This document shows, one piece after another, positions 17,965 to 25,823 of a stretch of DNA of 64,000 nucleotides. The number at the start of each line of letters is the position of its first letter. The stretch's first letter is position 1. The position numbers and the translations under genes were made by a program. The stretch comes from an uncultured Bacteroidales bacterium (GTDB taxonomy: Bacteria; Bacteroidota; Bacteroidia; Bacteroidales; UBA932): positions 16,485 to 80,484 of the forward strand of contig CALUTY010000016.1 in assembly GCA_944323825.1 (NCBI GenBank), in the 5' to 3' direction. The notes beneath the pieces are model-generated. The model had not been told where the DNA came from, searched no databases, and saw only the letters and a program-made list of their open reading frames with translations.

Positions 17965-18519
17965 CTACATGTCATGTTTCTTCCTGTATTCCCTTATCTT
18001 CGAAGCCAGCAGGGCCTTCGCCCTGTGGAACTGGGAAGCCGATGTGCTTTCGGTGATTCCCAACATTGCTGCAATTTCCTTATGGCTCTTTTCCTCAAAG
18101 ACATACAGGTTGAACACCGTCCTGTAGCCGTCAGGCAGCTCCCTTATCATGCCCTGTATCACATCTGCTGACAGGTTGTCAGTGTCAGGCTCTTCCACGA
18201 CCTCATCCTCCTGGACATAACCCTCAAACATTTTTCTGGTCTTCTCATTCTCCCTGAGGAACTTGAGGGATTCATTCACGGTTATCCTCGTCATCCATGC
18301 CCTCAACGAACCCGGCCCTCTCCACTCAAATTTGTCCAGGGACGATATGATCTTCATGAAACTCGTCTGCAATATGTCCCTCACATCCTCGTCAGAACTT
18401 ATGTATCTGGAACAGACGGCGGCAAGATAGCCTATATGACGATGGTACAGGTCCGCCATAGCGGGCCTGCTCCCTTTAAGGATTGAATGAACAATCTGAA
18501 GTTCTCCGTCATTCGCCAT
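17965..18519 (-). CDS. ECF RNA polymerase sigma-70 factor (Das-like partner of the Dma protein)
   Basis: This 184-residue protein has only sigma regions 2 and 4. Region 2 lies at about residues 20-90 (LYHRHIGYLAAVCSRYISSD, VRDILQTSFMKIISSLDKF, then FEWRGPGSLRAWMTRITVNE). Region 4 is at about 120-180 (IRELPDGYRTVFNLYVFEEK, SHKEIAAMLGITESTSASQF). That is the ECF layout, and the GITESTSASQFHRAK recognition helix is typical of Bacteroidota members. It sits between a NigD-like lipoprotein gene (58 bases upstream) and the Dma-type anti-sigma gene (41 bases downstream), all on the minus strand. I infer that it is held inactive by the Dma protein and drives a small envelope regulon including the NigD-like gene. 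Confidence 0.9.
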   Translation of the reverse strand: MANDGELQIVHSILKGSRPAMADLYHRHIGYLAAVCSRYISSDEDVRDILQTSFMKIISSLDKFEWRGPGSLRAWMTRITVNESLKFLRENEKTRKMFEGYVQEDEVVEEPDTDNLSADVIQGMIRELPDGYRTVFNLYVFEEKSHKEIAAMLGITESTSASQFHRAKALLASKIREYRKKHDM

Positions 18520-18577
18520 CGTCTCAGGTCACACTCAATTATCTTGCCATCAGGCACGGAAACATCCTCTTTCCCCG

Positions 18578-19351
18578 CTACTTCAGCCTGAGTGCGTTTG
18601 CCGCCCCTGCATCAGTATCGCCACCGTCACCGGATCCGCCTTCCTCCCCGGAGGCCACTGACTCTCCCGGAGTATATTCAAAGTCATGTGACTTCCCGCC
18701 GGAATATGACTGCCATTTCAAGGTGATCGTGATTTTCTCACCTTGGACAAGTTTCAGCTCAGACAGCTTGAAAGCCGCCACACCCTGTGCCCTCATGCCG
18801 GCGGTATCTCCGTCAGCATCGTGTCTGAATTCCAGCTCATATGGTTTCGTCGGGTCCGGCTGGATAAGATTCACACGGTGTTTCGTACTTCCGTTGGTGT
18901 ATGTCATGAAGTTGATGGTGAAGTAACCGTCCTCAACCACAGTCACCCAGGAGTTGAGTATCTCCACAGGATCACTGCCATATTCGGCATCAAGGTCCGT
19001 CACATCCTCAGGCACCTTCACCATAGGCTTGGTGAGCACGCTGTCTATCCAGTTGATATTCACGGCCTGGTCATAGTCTCCACTGTCCGAGTCACTTGCA
19101 ACATAATTGACAAATGCCCTTGTCTCAGTCTTATATGGAGATTTATCCATATTTGCCGGCTTGAGGGTGGTATTGTCATCCAGCTGCATATAGAATCCGC
19201 CACCGTCCAGAGGCTTGACCGTCACTATCGCATTAGGCTGCATGAGGGCAAGGCTGTCATAATAGCTGTCGTCATCATTAAGACACGACTGCGCCGTCAG
19301 TGCCACTGCGGGCAGGGCGACGGCAAGAAGTATTTTTCTCATATCTTTCAT
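18578..19351 (-). CDS. NigD-like lipoprotein
   Basis: This 257-residue secreted lipoprotein has a signal peptide ending ALTAQSC (Cys23) followed by the Asp-rich LNDDDSYYDS. That is the start of the NigD-like family, with an N-terminal OB-type domain (LMQPNAIVTVKPLDGGGFYM) and a C-terminal beta-sandwich (VTVVEDGYFTINFMTYTN, KLSELKLVQGEKITITLKWQ). An additional Glu/Gly/Asp/Ala-rich tail (about 230-257) is low complexity. Starts at 19351 and 19342 are both possible; the first sits directly after AAAAAGGAT. NigD-family proteins have no known biochemical activity, but NigD1 of Bacteroides thetaiotaomicron is the effector whose expression changes in a dma1 mutant. The three-gene order here is nigD-sigma-dma. 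Confidence 0.8.
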   Translation of the reverse strand: MKDMRKILLAVALPAVALTAQSCLNDDDSYYDSLALMQPNAIVTVKPLDGGGFYMQLDDNTTLKPANMDKSPYKTETRAFVNYVASDSDSGDYDQAVNINWIDSVLTKPMVKVPEDVTDLDAEYGSDPVEILNSWVTVVEDGYFTINFMTYTNGSTKHRVNLIQPDPTKPYELEFRHDADGDTAGMRAQGVAAFKLSELKLVQGEKITITLKWQSYSGGKSHDFEYTPGESVASGEEGGSGDGGDTDAGAANALRLK

Positions 19352-19450
19352 ATCCTTTTTGTTTTCAATTCCAATCATTAAACCGGACAAATGAAAAATC
19401 TTGCATCTGAGGACATAAAAATTTGCCGGACCGGCACGGGAAAAACAAAA

Positions 19451-19483
19451 TTTTGGCGGAGCCGGAATTATGGATTATATTTG
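19451..19483 (+). promoter_or_regulatory. Promoter of upp
   Basis: TTTTG (19451-19455), 20 bases, then TATATTTG (19476-19483) match the Bacteroidota vegetative promoter. The upp ATG is 43 bases further on. This is the plus side of the divergent gap with the NigD-like gene; I see no equally good box for the NigD-like gene on the minus side, which would fit control by an ECF sigma factor. Confidence 0.8.
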
Positions 19484-19526
19484 TCAGTCAAACCGATAAT
19501 CGTCTGATTGTCCAGAATAATCCAAT

Positions 19527-20180
19527 ATGAAAGTCATCAATCTCGGAGAAAGCAATTCAGTCCTCAACAGCTTCATGGCCCAGATGCGGGACAAGGATAT
19601 CCAGAAGGACCACATGAGATTCCGCAGAAATCTTGAGAGGGTCGGGGAAATCTTTGCTTACGAAATCAGCAAGACCCTGGACTATTCGGTCAAGAATGTA
19701 TGTACCCCGCTCGGAATAGCGGACATACCGACATATGACGACCGAATCGTCGTGGCCACCATCCTCCGTGCTGGACTGCCTCTGCATCAGGGCATACTGA
19801 ATTTCTTTGACAATGCACAGAATGCTTTCGTAGCGGCATACCGCAAATACGACAAGGGAGATGACTTCCATATAAACATCGAATATGCAAGTTCTCCGGA
19901 CCTCTCCGGCAAGACCCTCATCCTCGCCGACACCATGCTTGCCACCGGAGCCTCCCTTGAAATCACCTACAACAGGCTCTGCGAGAACGGCGAACCGGTC
20001 CACACCCATCTGGTCTGCCCTGTATCAAGCGTCTACGCCGTGGATTATATCAAGAAACACCTTCCTTCCGACAAGGTGACCCTCTGGGTAGCCGCCATCG
20101 ACGAGGAACTCACCACCCACTCCTACATCGTCCCCGGCCTCGGTGACGCGGGCGACCTCGCCTACGGAGAAAAAATCTGA
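19527..20180 (+). CDS. upp: Uracil phosphoribosyltransferase
   Basis: Upp salvages uracil by joining it to PRPP to give UMP. The 217-residue protein carries the PRPP-binding loop LILADTMLATGASLE. Its C-terminal uracil-binding segment is HSYIVPGLGDAGDLAYGE, and an N-terminal TILRAGLPL segment completes the active site. Length and motif order are normal for the family. It is a monocistronic gene with its own vegetative promoter, and it converges on rpoN 37 bases downstream. No obvious terminator hairpin is seen in that gap. Confidence 0.95.
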   Translation: MKVINLGESNSVLNSFMAQMRDKDIQKDHMRFRRNLERVGEIFAYEISKTLDYSVKNVCTPLGIADIPTYDDRIVVATILRAGLPLHQGILNFFDNAQNAFVAAYRKYDKGDDFHINIEYASSPDLSGKTLILADTMLATGASLEITYNRLCENGEPVHTHLVCPVSSVYAVDYIKKHLPSDKVTLWVAAIDEELTTHSYIVPGLGDAGDLAYGEKI

Positions 20181-20217
20181 GTGCAAGTGCAACGCCGAAA
20201 TCTCCGCCGCTCCGGTT

Positions 20218-21630
20218 TCAGAGCTCTTTGCGGAGGCGGGCCTTCGGAATATTAAGCTGATCCCTGTACTTCGCAATCGTCCTCCTCGCCACCTTGTATC
20301 CCCTCTTGTTCATTTCATCCACAAGCTGGTCATCGGTGAGGGGCTTGCGCTTGTCCTCGGCATCGACGCATTCCTGGAGAGCCTTTTTGATCTCACGGGT
20401 GGAAACCTCCTCTCCATCCTGGTTTTCAAGGCCTTCAGAGAAGAAATATTTGAGGGAATAGATTCCGAAAGGAGTTTCTATGTATTTACTGTTGACCACT
20501 CTGGAAATGGTGGATATGTCAAAGCCTGTCCTTTCGGCTATATCCTTTAGGACCATAGGCTTGAGATGGGTTTCGTCACCGTCCTTGAAATATTCCTTCT
20601 GATAGTCGAGGATGGCCTTCATGGTGCTTTCAAGGGTATTGTGCCTCTGCTTTATGGCCTCGACGAACCATTTGGCGGAGTCCAGCTTCTTCTTGACGAA
20701 GGTCGCTGCCTCCTTCTTCTCGCGCTCGGAAGAATTGGCGGCCTCCATGAGGATATTGGCATACTTGCGGTTGACACGGAGCTCCGGGATGGAGAAGCGG
20801 GGCATGGTCAGCTTCAGTTCCCCGTTTTCCAAGGTGAGGACAAAGTCAGGGACTATCTGCTGTGCCTGGTCATTGTAGGAATCATCTATCTGGCCGCCAG
20901 GAGAAGGATTGAGCTTCAGAATCTTGGCCATTGCAGCCTTCATTTCCTGCTCTGATATGCCCATCTTCCCCATTATCTTCTGGAAATGCTTGTTGGTGAA
21001 CTCCACGAAATGGCTCTGGAGTATCTTTTCGGCATTGACCACATCCGGGGTGCGCTTCAGATTGCGGATCTGAAGGAGAAGGCATTCGCGCAGATCCCTT
21101 GCACCGACTCCGGCCGGCTCAAACTCCTGGATCACACGGAGCATGTCAAGCACCTCATTTTCATCTGTTTCTATGCCGGCACGGAAAGCGAGGTCGTCCA
21201 CAAGACTGGATATGTCCCTCCTGAGATAGCCGTCATCGTCGAGGCTGCCTATGATGAAGGCGGCCACGGCATGCTGATGCTCTGTGAGATTGCGGAAGCC
21301 GAGCTGGTCCATCAGGCTCTGTGTGAAACTTTCCTTGACTGAAAACGTATTGTACTGCGGACGCTCGTCCTTCCCGTAGTTGTTGACCCTGAGCTTGTAG
21401 CTCGGAATGGAATCATCCTCCTTGTAGTCCGAGAGGGACACTTCGCGAGGACCGTCCTCGGAATCCTCCGACTCCTTGGCGACACTTTCGTCAAGAACCG
21501 GATTTTCCTCCAGCTCCTTCCTTATGCGCTGCTCCAGCTCCTGGGTGGGGAGCTCTATAAGCTTTATGGTCTGTATCTGCAGCGGCGACAGCTTCTGCGT
21601 CTGTTTCAGTTCAAGTCCTTGTTTCAGCAT
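20218..21630 (-). CDS. rpoN: RNA polymerase sigma-54 factor
   Basis: This is a 470-residue sigma-54. It has the Gln-rich region I (LKQGLELKQTQKLSPLQIQT), the core-binding region, a DNA-binding HTH (LKDIAERTGFDISTISRVVN) and the RpoN box VARRTIAKYRDQLNIP close to the C-terminus. The start at 21630 is chosen because it begins directly at the conserved MLKQGLELKQ; an upstream start would add 42 unrelated residues that read through into the preceding gene. It is the last of three minus-strand genes, 19 bases after a SPOR-domain gene. Sigma-54 needs AAA+ activators, and none is encoded in this window. Confidence 0.95.
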   Translation of the reverse strand: MLKQGLELKQTQKLSPLQIQTIKLIELPTQELEQRIRKELEENPVLDESVAKESEDSEDGPREVSLSDYKEDDSIPSYKLRVNNYGKDERPQYNTFSVKESFTQSLMDQLGFRNLTEHQHAVAAFIIGSLDDDGYLRRDISSLVDDLAFRAGIETDENEVLDMLRVIQEFEPAGVGARDLRECLLLQIRNLKRTPDVVNAEKILQSHFVEFTNKHFQKIMGKMGISEQEMKAAMAKILKLNPSPGGQIDDSYNDQAQQIVPDFVLTLENGELKLTMPRFSIPELRVNRKYANILMEAANSSEREKKEAATFVKKKLDSAKWFVEAIKQRHNTLESTMKAILDYQKEYFKDGDETHLKPMVLKDIAERTGFDISTISRVVNSKYIETPFGIYSLKYFFSEGLENQDGEEVSTREIKKALQECVDAEDKRKPLTDDQLVDEMNKRGYKVARRTIAKYRDQLNIPKARLRKEL

Positions 21631-21649
21631 GGCACGGCAGTTTAGAAAA

Positions 21650-22318
21650 TCACAAAGACACTCCTTCAGGAAGCCGGTAAAGCACCTGGACCGTATCCGC
21701 TGTGACAGCATTTGACTTGTCCACGACCGGATAGTTGATGCCCTTCTCCTTGACAATGAATGCCGCCGGGAACTCCCCGCGGATCTGCTTCAGAAGCTGC
21801 ATGGCCTCCGACTTGGTGCGGAAGTCTCCCACAGTGACCTTGAAATAGGGGTTGACATAGCTCCTGTAGGCAGGCACATCATGATACTGTGCGACAAACC
21901 TGTCCATCACGGCCTGGGACTCGTCCCTCGATGTCCTCTTGTTGTCAAAGAATATACGGACCCTGTATCCGCTTATCTGTCTGGAAGAATTGGCGGCAAA
22001 ATGCGCATTCATGGACTGCAGGATGTCCCCGGACTGGTGGACGGTCACATCCGCCGCATCCCCCTTCGTCCTGGACGGCAGCTCCATGAATATGTTCTTC
22101 CCGGCAAGCAGGGTATCTGCAGCAGGGGCAGGCACATATATTATGGAATCCTTCAGTGCATATCCCTCCGGCACTATGTATGCACCCGTCGAATCCCTCT
22201 CCGGGAATACCGGCCCGGCTTCTTCAGTCCCGTATACGGACTGGGAGAATGCCGGCAGGGAAAGGACCGCCATGAGAGGCAGCATTGCAATGCACGCTAT
22301 TATCCTGTTCATCTCCAT
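21650..22318 (-). CDS. SPOR-domain secreted protein
   Basis: This 222-residue exported protein starts with a signal peptide (MEMNRIIACIAMLPLMAVLS...AFS; start at 22312 also possible). After a spacer rich in Pro and Thr it ends in a SPOR-type fold at about residues 120-190: SGYRVRIFFDNKRTSRDESQ, then VNPYFKVTVGDFRTKSEAMQ and EFPAAFIVKEKGI. SPOR domains bind glycan strands denuded of peptide and are often division-associated, so a periplasmic cell-wall role is likely. It lies between a LEA-like lipoprotein gene and rpoN in one operon. Confidence 0.8.
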   Translation of the reverse strand: MEMNRIIACIAMLPLMAVLSLPAFSQSVYGTEEAGPVFPERDSTGAYIVPEGYALKDSIIYVPAPAADTLLAGKNIFMELPSRTKGDAADVTVHQSGDILQSMNAHFAANSSRQISGYRVRIFFDNKRTSRDESQAVMDRFVAQYHDVPAYRSYVNPYFKVTVGDFRTKSEAMQLLKQIRGEFPAAFIVKEKGINYPVVDKSNAVTADTVQVLYRLPEGVSL

Positions 22319-22327
22319 AACTCACAT

Positions 22328-22843
22328 TTACATGAAAAAATCAGATATCCCCATGTCCTTCAGTGCAGAACTGTCTTTCAGGAAGGATGAAAGCGGCACC
22401 TTTTCCAATGTCACACGCTTTGACACACCTTTCCTTACCCTGACCTTCAATGACACATCGGCCGTCACACTGCCCATGTCCAGACTCCGGACCATCGGTA
22501 CAAGCTCCAGCAGGGAAATGGAATTGTCAAGGGAAAATGTCACCTTCACAGGGCATTCGGACATTGTCCTGCCCTCTATGCTTACCGGCTCGGCGGAGAA
22601 TGTCCCCAAACTTCTGTCTTCAAGCAATATGCGTCCTGTGATATCTGAGAGGGTCATCGGAGCGGCAGGGTTGTCCACCCCGACTGAAAGTGCGGCTTCG
22701 GCGCCCCTCAGACCTTTGAGGGAGACGGATTCCACCCTGCAAGAAACTATTCTTATATCCTTGAAATTGGCACATCCCTGAACCAGGAACGCGGCCAGGA
22801 CGGCAATCAGCAATATTGATCTTCCTTTCAGAATTTTTCCCAT
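22328..22843 (-). CDS. LEA-type-2-like lipoprotein
   Basis: This is a 171-residue lipoprotein (signal ending AAFLVQGC, Cys24). A single beta-sandwich follows with the pattern of LEA type 2/WHy domains: FKDIRIVSCRVESVSLKGLR, LSVGVDNPAAPMTLSDITGR, KVTFSLDNSISLLELVP, then SVTADVSLKVRVRKGVSK. The function of bacterial members is unknown. It is probably periplasmic or on the inner face of the outer membrane. It is the first gene of the operon with the SPOR-domain gene and rpoN, 9 bases from the former. A TATCTTTG box lies just upstream. Confidence 0.65.
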   Translation of the reverse strand: MGKILKGRSILLIAVLAAFLVQGCANFKDIRIVSCRVESVSLKGLRGAEAALSVGVDNPAAPMTLSDITGRILLEDRSLGTFSAEPVSIEGRTMSECPVKVTFSLDNSISLLELVPMVRSLDMGSVTADVSLKVRVRKGVSKRVTLEKVPLSSFLKDSSALKDMGISDFFM

Positions 22844-22862
22844 ATCAATCTATACATCCTTG

Positions 22863-22870
22863 CAAAGATA
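22863..22870 (-). promoter_or_regulatory. -7 box of the LEA-like/SPOR/rpoN operon
   Basis: On the minus strand this reads TATCTTTG, an exact TAnnTTTG match 19 bases upstream of the LEA-like start codon. The upstream TTG is not clear, so only the -7 element is supported. Confidence 0.55.
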
Positions 22871-22903
22871 CGAAACAGTTTTAATTTTTCTAATTAAAAA
22901 GCT

Positions 22904-22911
22904 TATATTTG
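22904..22911 (+). promoter_or_regulatory. -7 box of miaB
   Basis: TATATTTG matches TAnnTTTG on the plus strand, 40 bases before the miaB start. It lies back-to-back with the opposite-strand box in an AT-rich divergent gap. The -33 element is weak. Confidence 0.55.
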
Positions 22912-22951
22912 TCCCCGGCAGGCCGGTCTGCGCCTGCTGAGCCAAAACAAC

Positions 22952-24358
22952 ATGAAACAGATGACAGGATATACGGAAAATACGGAAATGAGCCGTGGGA
23001 AGACGGGCGGGAAGGTATATATCGAAACATACGGATGCCAGATGAATGTGAACGACAGCGAAGTGATGCTGTCGATTCTGCAGGATGAGGGATATGTCCG
23101 GACGGAAGAAATCGGAGAGGCAGACGTGATACTCGCGAACACCTGCTCCATAAGGGACAATGCGGAGCAGCGCATCTGGGGACGAATCGAACAGTTCCGG
23201 CTGCAGAAGAAGAACCGGGACAATGTCATCATCGGCATCACCGGCTGCATGGCGGAAAGGCTGAAGGACAGGCTGCTCGACAATCATGTCGTGGACATAG
23301 TGGCGGGACCGGACTCATACAGGGACCTGCCGAGGATGCTGAAAGCCGTGACGCCCGATAGCCCGCAGATCAATGTGCTTCTTTCCCACGAGGAAACATA
23401 CGCTGACATCACCCCTGTCAGGATGGACAAGAACGGGGTGTCGGCATTCATATCCATAATGCGGGGCTGCAACAATGTATGCTCATACTGCGTGGTGCCG
23501 TACACAAGGGGGGCTGAAAGGAGCCGCGATCCGAAGACCATAATACGCGAGGCGGAAGACCTGTTCAGCAGAGGCTACAAGGAAGTGTGCCTTCTCGGGC
23601 AGAATGTGGATTCCTATTTCTGGAAAGACCCTGACACGGCGGACAATGACATGAATTTCGCCCAGCTGCTTGAGGCCGTGGCGAAAATCAGTCCCGAGTT
23701 CAGGGTGCGCTTCTCGACTTCGCATCCGAAAGACATCAGCGACGAGGTCATATATACTATGGCGATGTACGACAACATCTGCAGCCACATACATCTTCCG
23801 GTGCAGTCCGGAAGCAATGCCATGCTCGAAAAGATGAGGAGGAAATACACGAGGGAATGGTATCTCGAAAGGGTGAGGAAGATAAGGAGCGTCATCCCGG
23901 ACTGCGGCATCACCACCGATGTGATCGCGGGATTCTGCGGGGAAACCGAGGAAGACCACAGGGACACCCTCTCCCTCATGGAAGAGGTGGGATTCGACTC
24001 CGCATTCATGTTCCAGTACTCAGAAAGGCCGGGCACCCTCGCGGCAAGGAAATATCCTGACGATGTGCCGGAAGAGGTCAAGACCAGAAGGCTCAACGAA
24101 ATCATCGCCCTGCAGAACAGGCTGAGCCTGGAAAGCAACAGAAAGGAAATAGGCAAGGTGCACAGGGTGCTCATCGAAGGGACATCCAAGCGGAACAGCG
24201 GTGAACTGTTCGGCCGGGCCGGAAACAACAAGGTCTGCGTATTCCCCGCCGAAGGGCACAAGACCGGAGAATATGTGGATGTAGAGGTACTATCCTGCAC
24301 TTCTGCCACCCTCATCTCCAGGCTATGCAGCACGGGGAAGGTATCCGGAAAAGAATGA
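22952..24358 (+). CDS. miaB: tRNA-2-methylthio-N6-dimethylallyladenosine synthase
   Basis: MiaB is the radical-SAM methylthiotransferase that converts i6A37 to ms2i6A37 in tRNAs reading UNN codons. The 468-residue protein has both iron-sulfur sites. The auxiliary cluster ligands are C29 (YGCQMN), C65 (NTCSIRDNAE) and C99 (TGCMAERL). The radical-SAM CxxxCxxC is C173, C177 and C180 in MRGCNNVCSYCVVPYTRG. A TRAM domain ends the protein (VLIEGTSKRNSGELFGRAGN, GEYVDVEVLSC). The start is uncertain within about 12 codons, since internal ATGs at 22961 and 22988 also precede the conserved KVYIETYGCQMN. It is followed after 22 bases by cls. Confidence 0.95.
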   Translation: MKQMTGYTENTEMSRGKTGGKVYIETYGCQMNVNDSEVMLSILQDEGYVRTEEIGEADVILANTCSIRDNAEQRIWGRIEQFRLQKKNRDNVIIGITGCMAERLKDRLLDNHVVDIVAGPDSYRDLPRMLKAVTPDSPQINVLLSHEETYADITPVRMDKNGVSAFISIMRGCNNVCSYCVVPYTRGAERSRDPKTIIREAEDLFSRGYKEVCLLGQNVDSYFWKDPDTADNDMNFAQLLEAVAKISPEFRVRFSTSHPKDISDEVIYTMAMYDNICSHIHLPVQSGSNAMLEKMRRKYTREWYLERVRKIRSVIPDCGITTDVIAGFCGETEEDHRDTLSLMEEVGFDSAFMFQYSERPGTLAARKYPDDVPEEVKTRRLNEIIALQNRLSLESNRKEIGKVHRVLIEGTSKRNSGELFGRAGNNKVCVFPAEGHKTGEYVDVEVLSCTSATLISRLCSTGKVSGKE

Positions 24359-24380
24359 CAGACCAACCTGACCCAAGCCT

Positions 24381-25823
24381 ATGTTCGAGACTCTCAATCC
24401 TGTATGGTCCATCCTTTTTCTGCTGATAATCATCGGCATGCTGCTGGTGGTGATTACAGATGAAAGGGATTCCGGCAAGAAGATAGCATGGATACTGATT
24501 ATCGTGCTCCTGCCCATCGTAGGTATCACGTTCTACATCATGCTTGGCTTCGACATCAGAAGGACCAGGCTGTTCAACACAAGAAGGAGGGATTTTCTGA
24601 AATTCTTCCACACCAGGGCGGACATGAGGACAAGAAGGCTCCTTTACGGGGACACCGCCTTCAACAAGGTGAAGGAAGAATACAGGGAACTCGCCACGCT
24701 CCTTTCAAAGAGCAACGGCACATCGGTCACGGACAATAACGGGATTGAGATCATAACATCGGGCAAACGCAAGTTCGAAGCCCTGACCGAGGACATCCGG
24801 AATGCCAGGCATCATATACATGTGGAGTATTTCCTCTTCAAGAAGGACAAGGGCAGCAAGATGATAAAGAAGCTGCTCATGCAGAAGGCAAGGGAGGGAG
24901 TGAAGGTCCGTTTCATATACGAAAACATCGCCAACATCAACATCAGGCCGAGATATTTCAAGGAAATGAAGAAGGCGGGGGTGGATGTTGTTTCGTTCAC
25001 TGACCCGAAATTCTCGATACTCAGGCTCAGCGCCCTTCTCAACTACCGCGACCACAGGAAGATAGTGGTGATAGACGGGAAGATCGGCTACACCGGAGGG
25101 ATGAACATCAGCGACGACTATTTCATCCGCTGGAGGGACACCCACATGAGAATCACGGGCAATGCGGTTTCGAGCCTCCAGTACAGCTTCATGACATCAT
25201 TCATCAATTCCGGGGGCAGGATGGATGACGATTTTTCGGAATATTTTCCTGTACACATGAAACAGCCCGGCAATGACATACTCATGCAGATAGCCCCGGA
25301 CGAGCCTGACGACAAATGGCCGATCCTGCAGATGGCGGCGGTATGGGCAGTGGAACATGCCAAGGAGTACATCTACATCCAGACCCCGTATTTCGTGCCG
25401 CCGGAGCCGCTGATACTTGCGCTGAAGACAGCAGCGCTGAAAGGGACCGATGTGCGGCTGATGCTTCCGCAGAAACCGGACTCGGTGTATATGGGCCCTG
25501 CCAACAGGTCGTATTACAAGGAATGCCTCGAAGCCGGAATAAGGATATACGAATGGACGGGGACATTCATCCACTCCAAGACAATAGTTGCGGACGATTA
25601 CCTTTCAGTGATAGGCTCCGCCAATATGGACTTCAGAAGCCTCGAAATCAATTATGAGGTCAATTCCTACATCTACAGCAAGGACATAGCCCTCGCCAAC
25701 AAGGCCATCTTCTTCCGTGACATGAAGCAGTGCAGGGAAATAACCCTCCGCCAATGGAAGCAGCGCCCCCTGCACAGCAAGCTCGGACAGTCAATCATGC
25801 AGCTTTTCGCGCCTATTTTATAA
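24381..25823 (+). CDS. cls: Cardiolipin synthase
   Basis: This 480-residue phospholipase-D-type enzyme condenses phosphatidylglycerol molecules to cardiolipin in the inner membrane. Two N-terminal TM helices come first (SILFLLIIIGMLLVVIT and IAWILIIVLLPIVGITFYIM). Two HKD motifs follow: YRDHRKIVVIDGKIGYTGG near residue 222, and FIHSKTIVADDYLSVIGSAN near residue 396. Length and order are standard for Cls. It follows miaB in the same direction. Its stop codon overlaps that of the convergent M23 lipoprotein gene by 6 bases, leaving no intergenic terminator. Confidence 0.95.
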   Translation: MFETLNPVWSILFLLIIIGMLLVVITDERDSGKKIAWILIIVLLPIVGITFYIMLGFDIRRTRLFNTRRRDFLKFFHTRADMRTRRLLYGDTAFNKVKEEYRELATLLSKSNGTSVTDNNGIEIITSGKRKFEALTEDIRNARHHIHVEYFLFKKDKGSKMIKKLLMQKAREGVKVRFIYENIANINIRPRYFKEMKKAGVDVVSFTDPKFSILRLSALLNYRDHRKIVVIDGKIGYTGGMNISDDYFIRWRDTHMRITGNAVSSLQYSFMTSFINSGGRMDDDFSEYFPVHMKQPGNDILMQIAPDEPDDKWPILQMAAVWAVEHAKEYIYIQTPYFVPPEPLILALKTAALKGTDVRLMLPQKPDSVYMGPANRSYYKECLEAGIRIYEWTGTFIHSKTIVADDYLSVIGSANMDFRSLEINYEVNSYIYSKDIALANKAIFFRDMKQCREITLRQWKQRPLHSKLGQSIMQLFAPIL

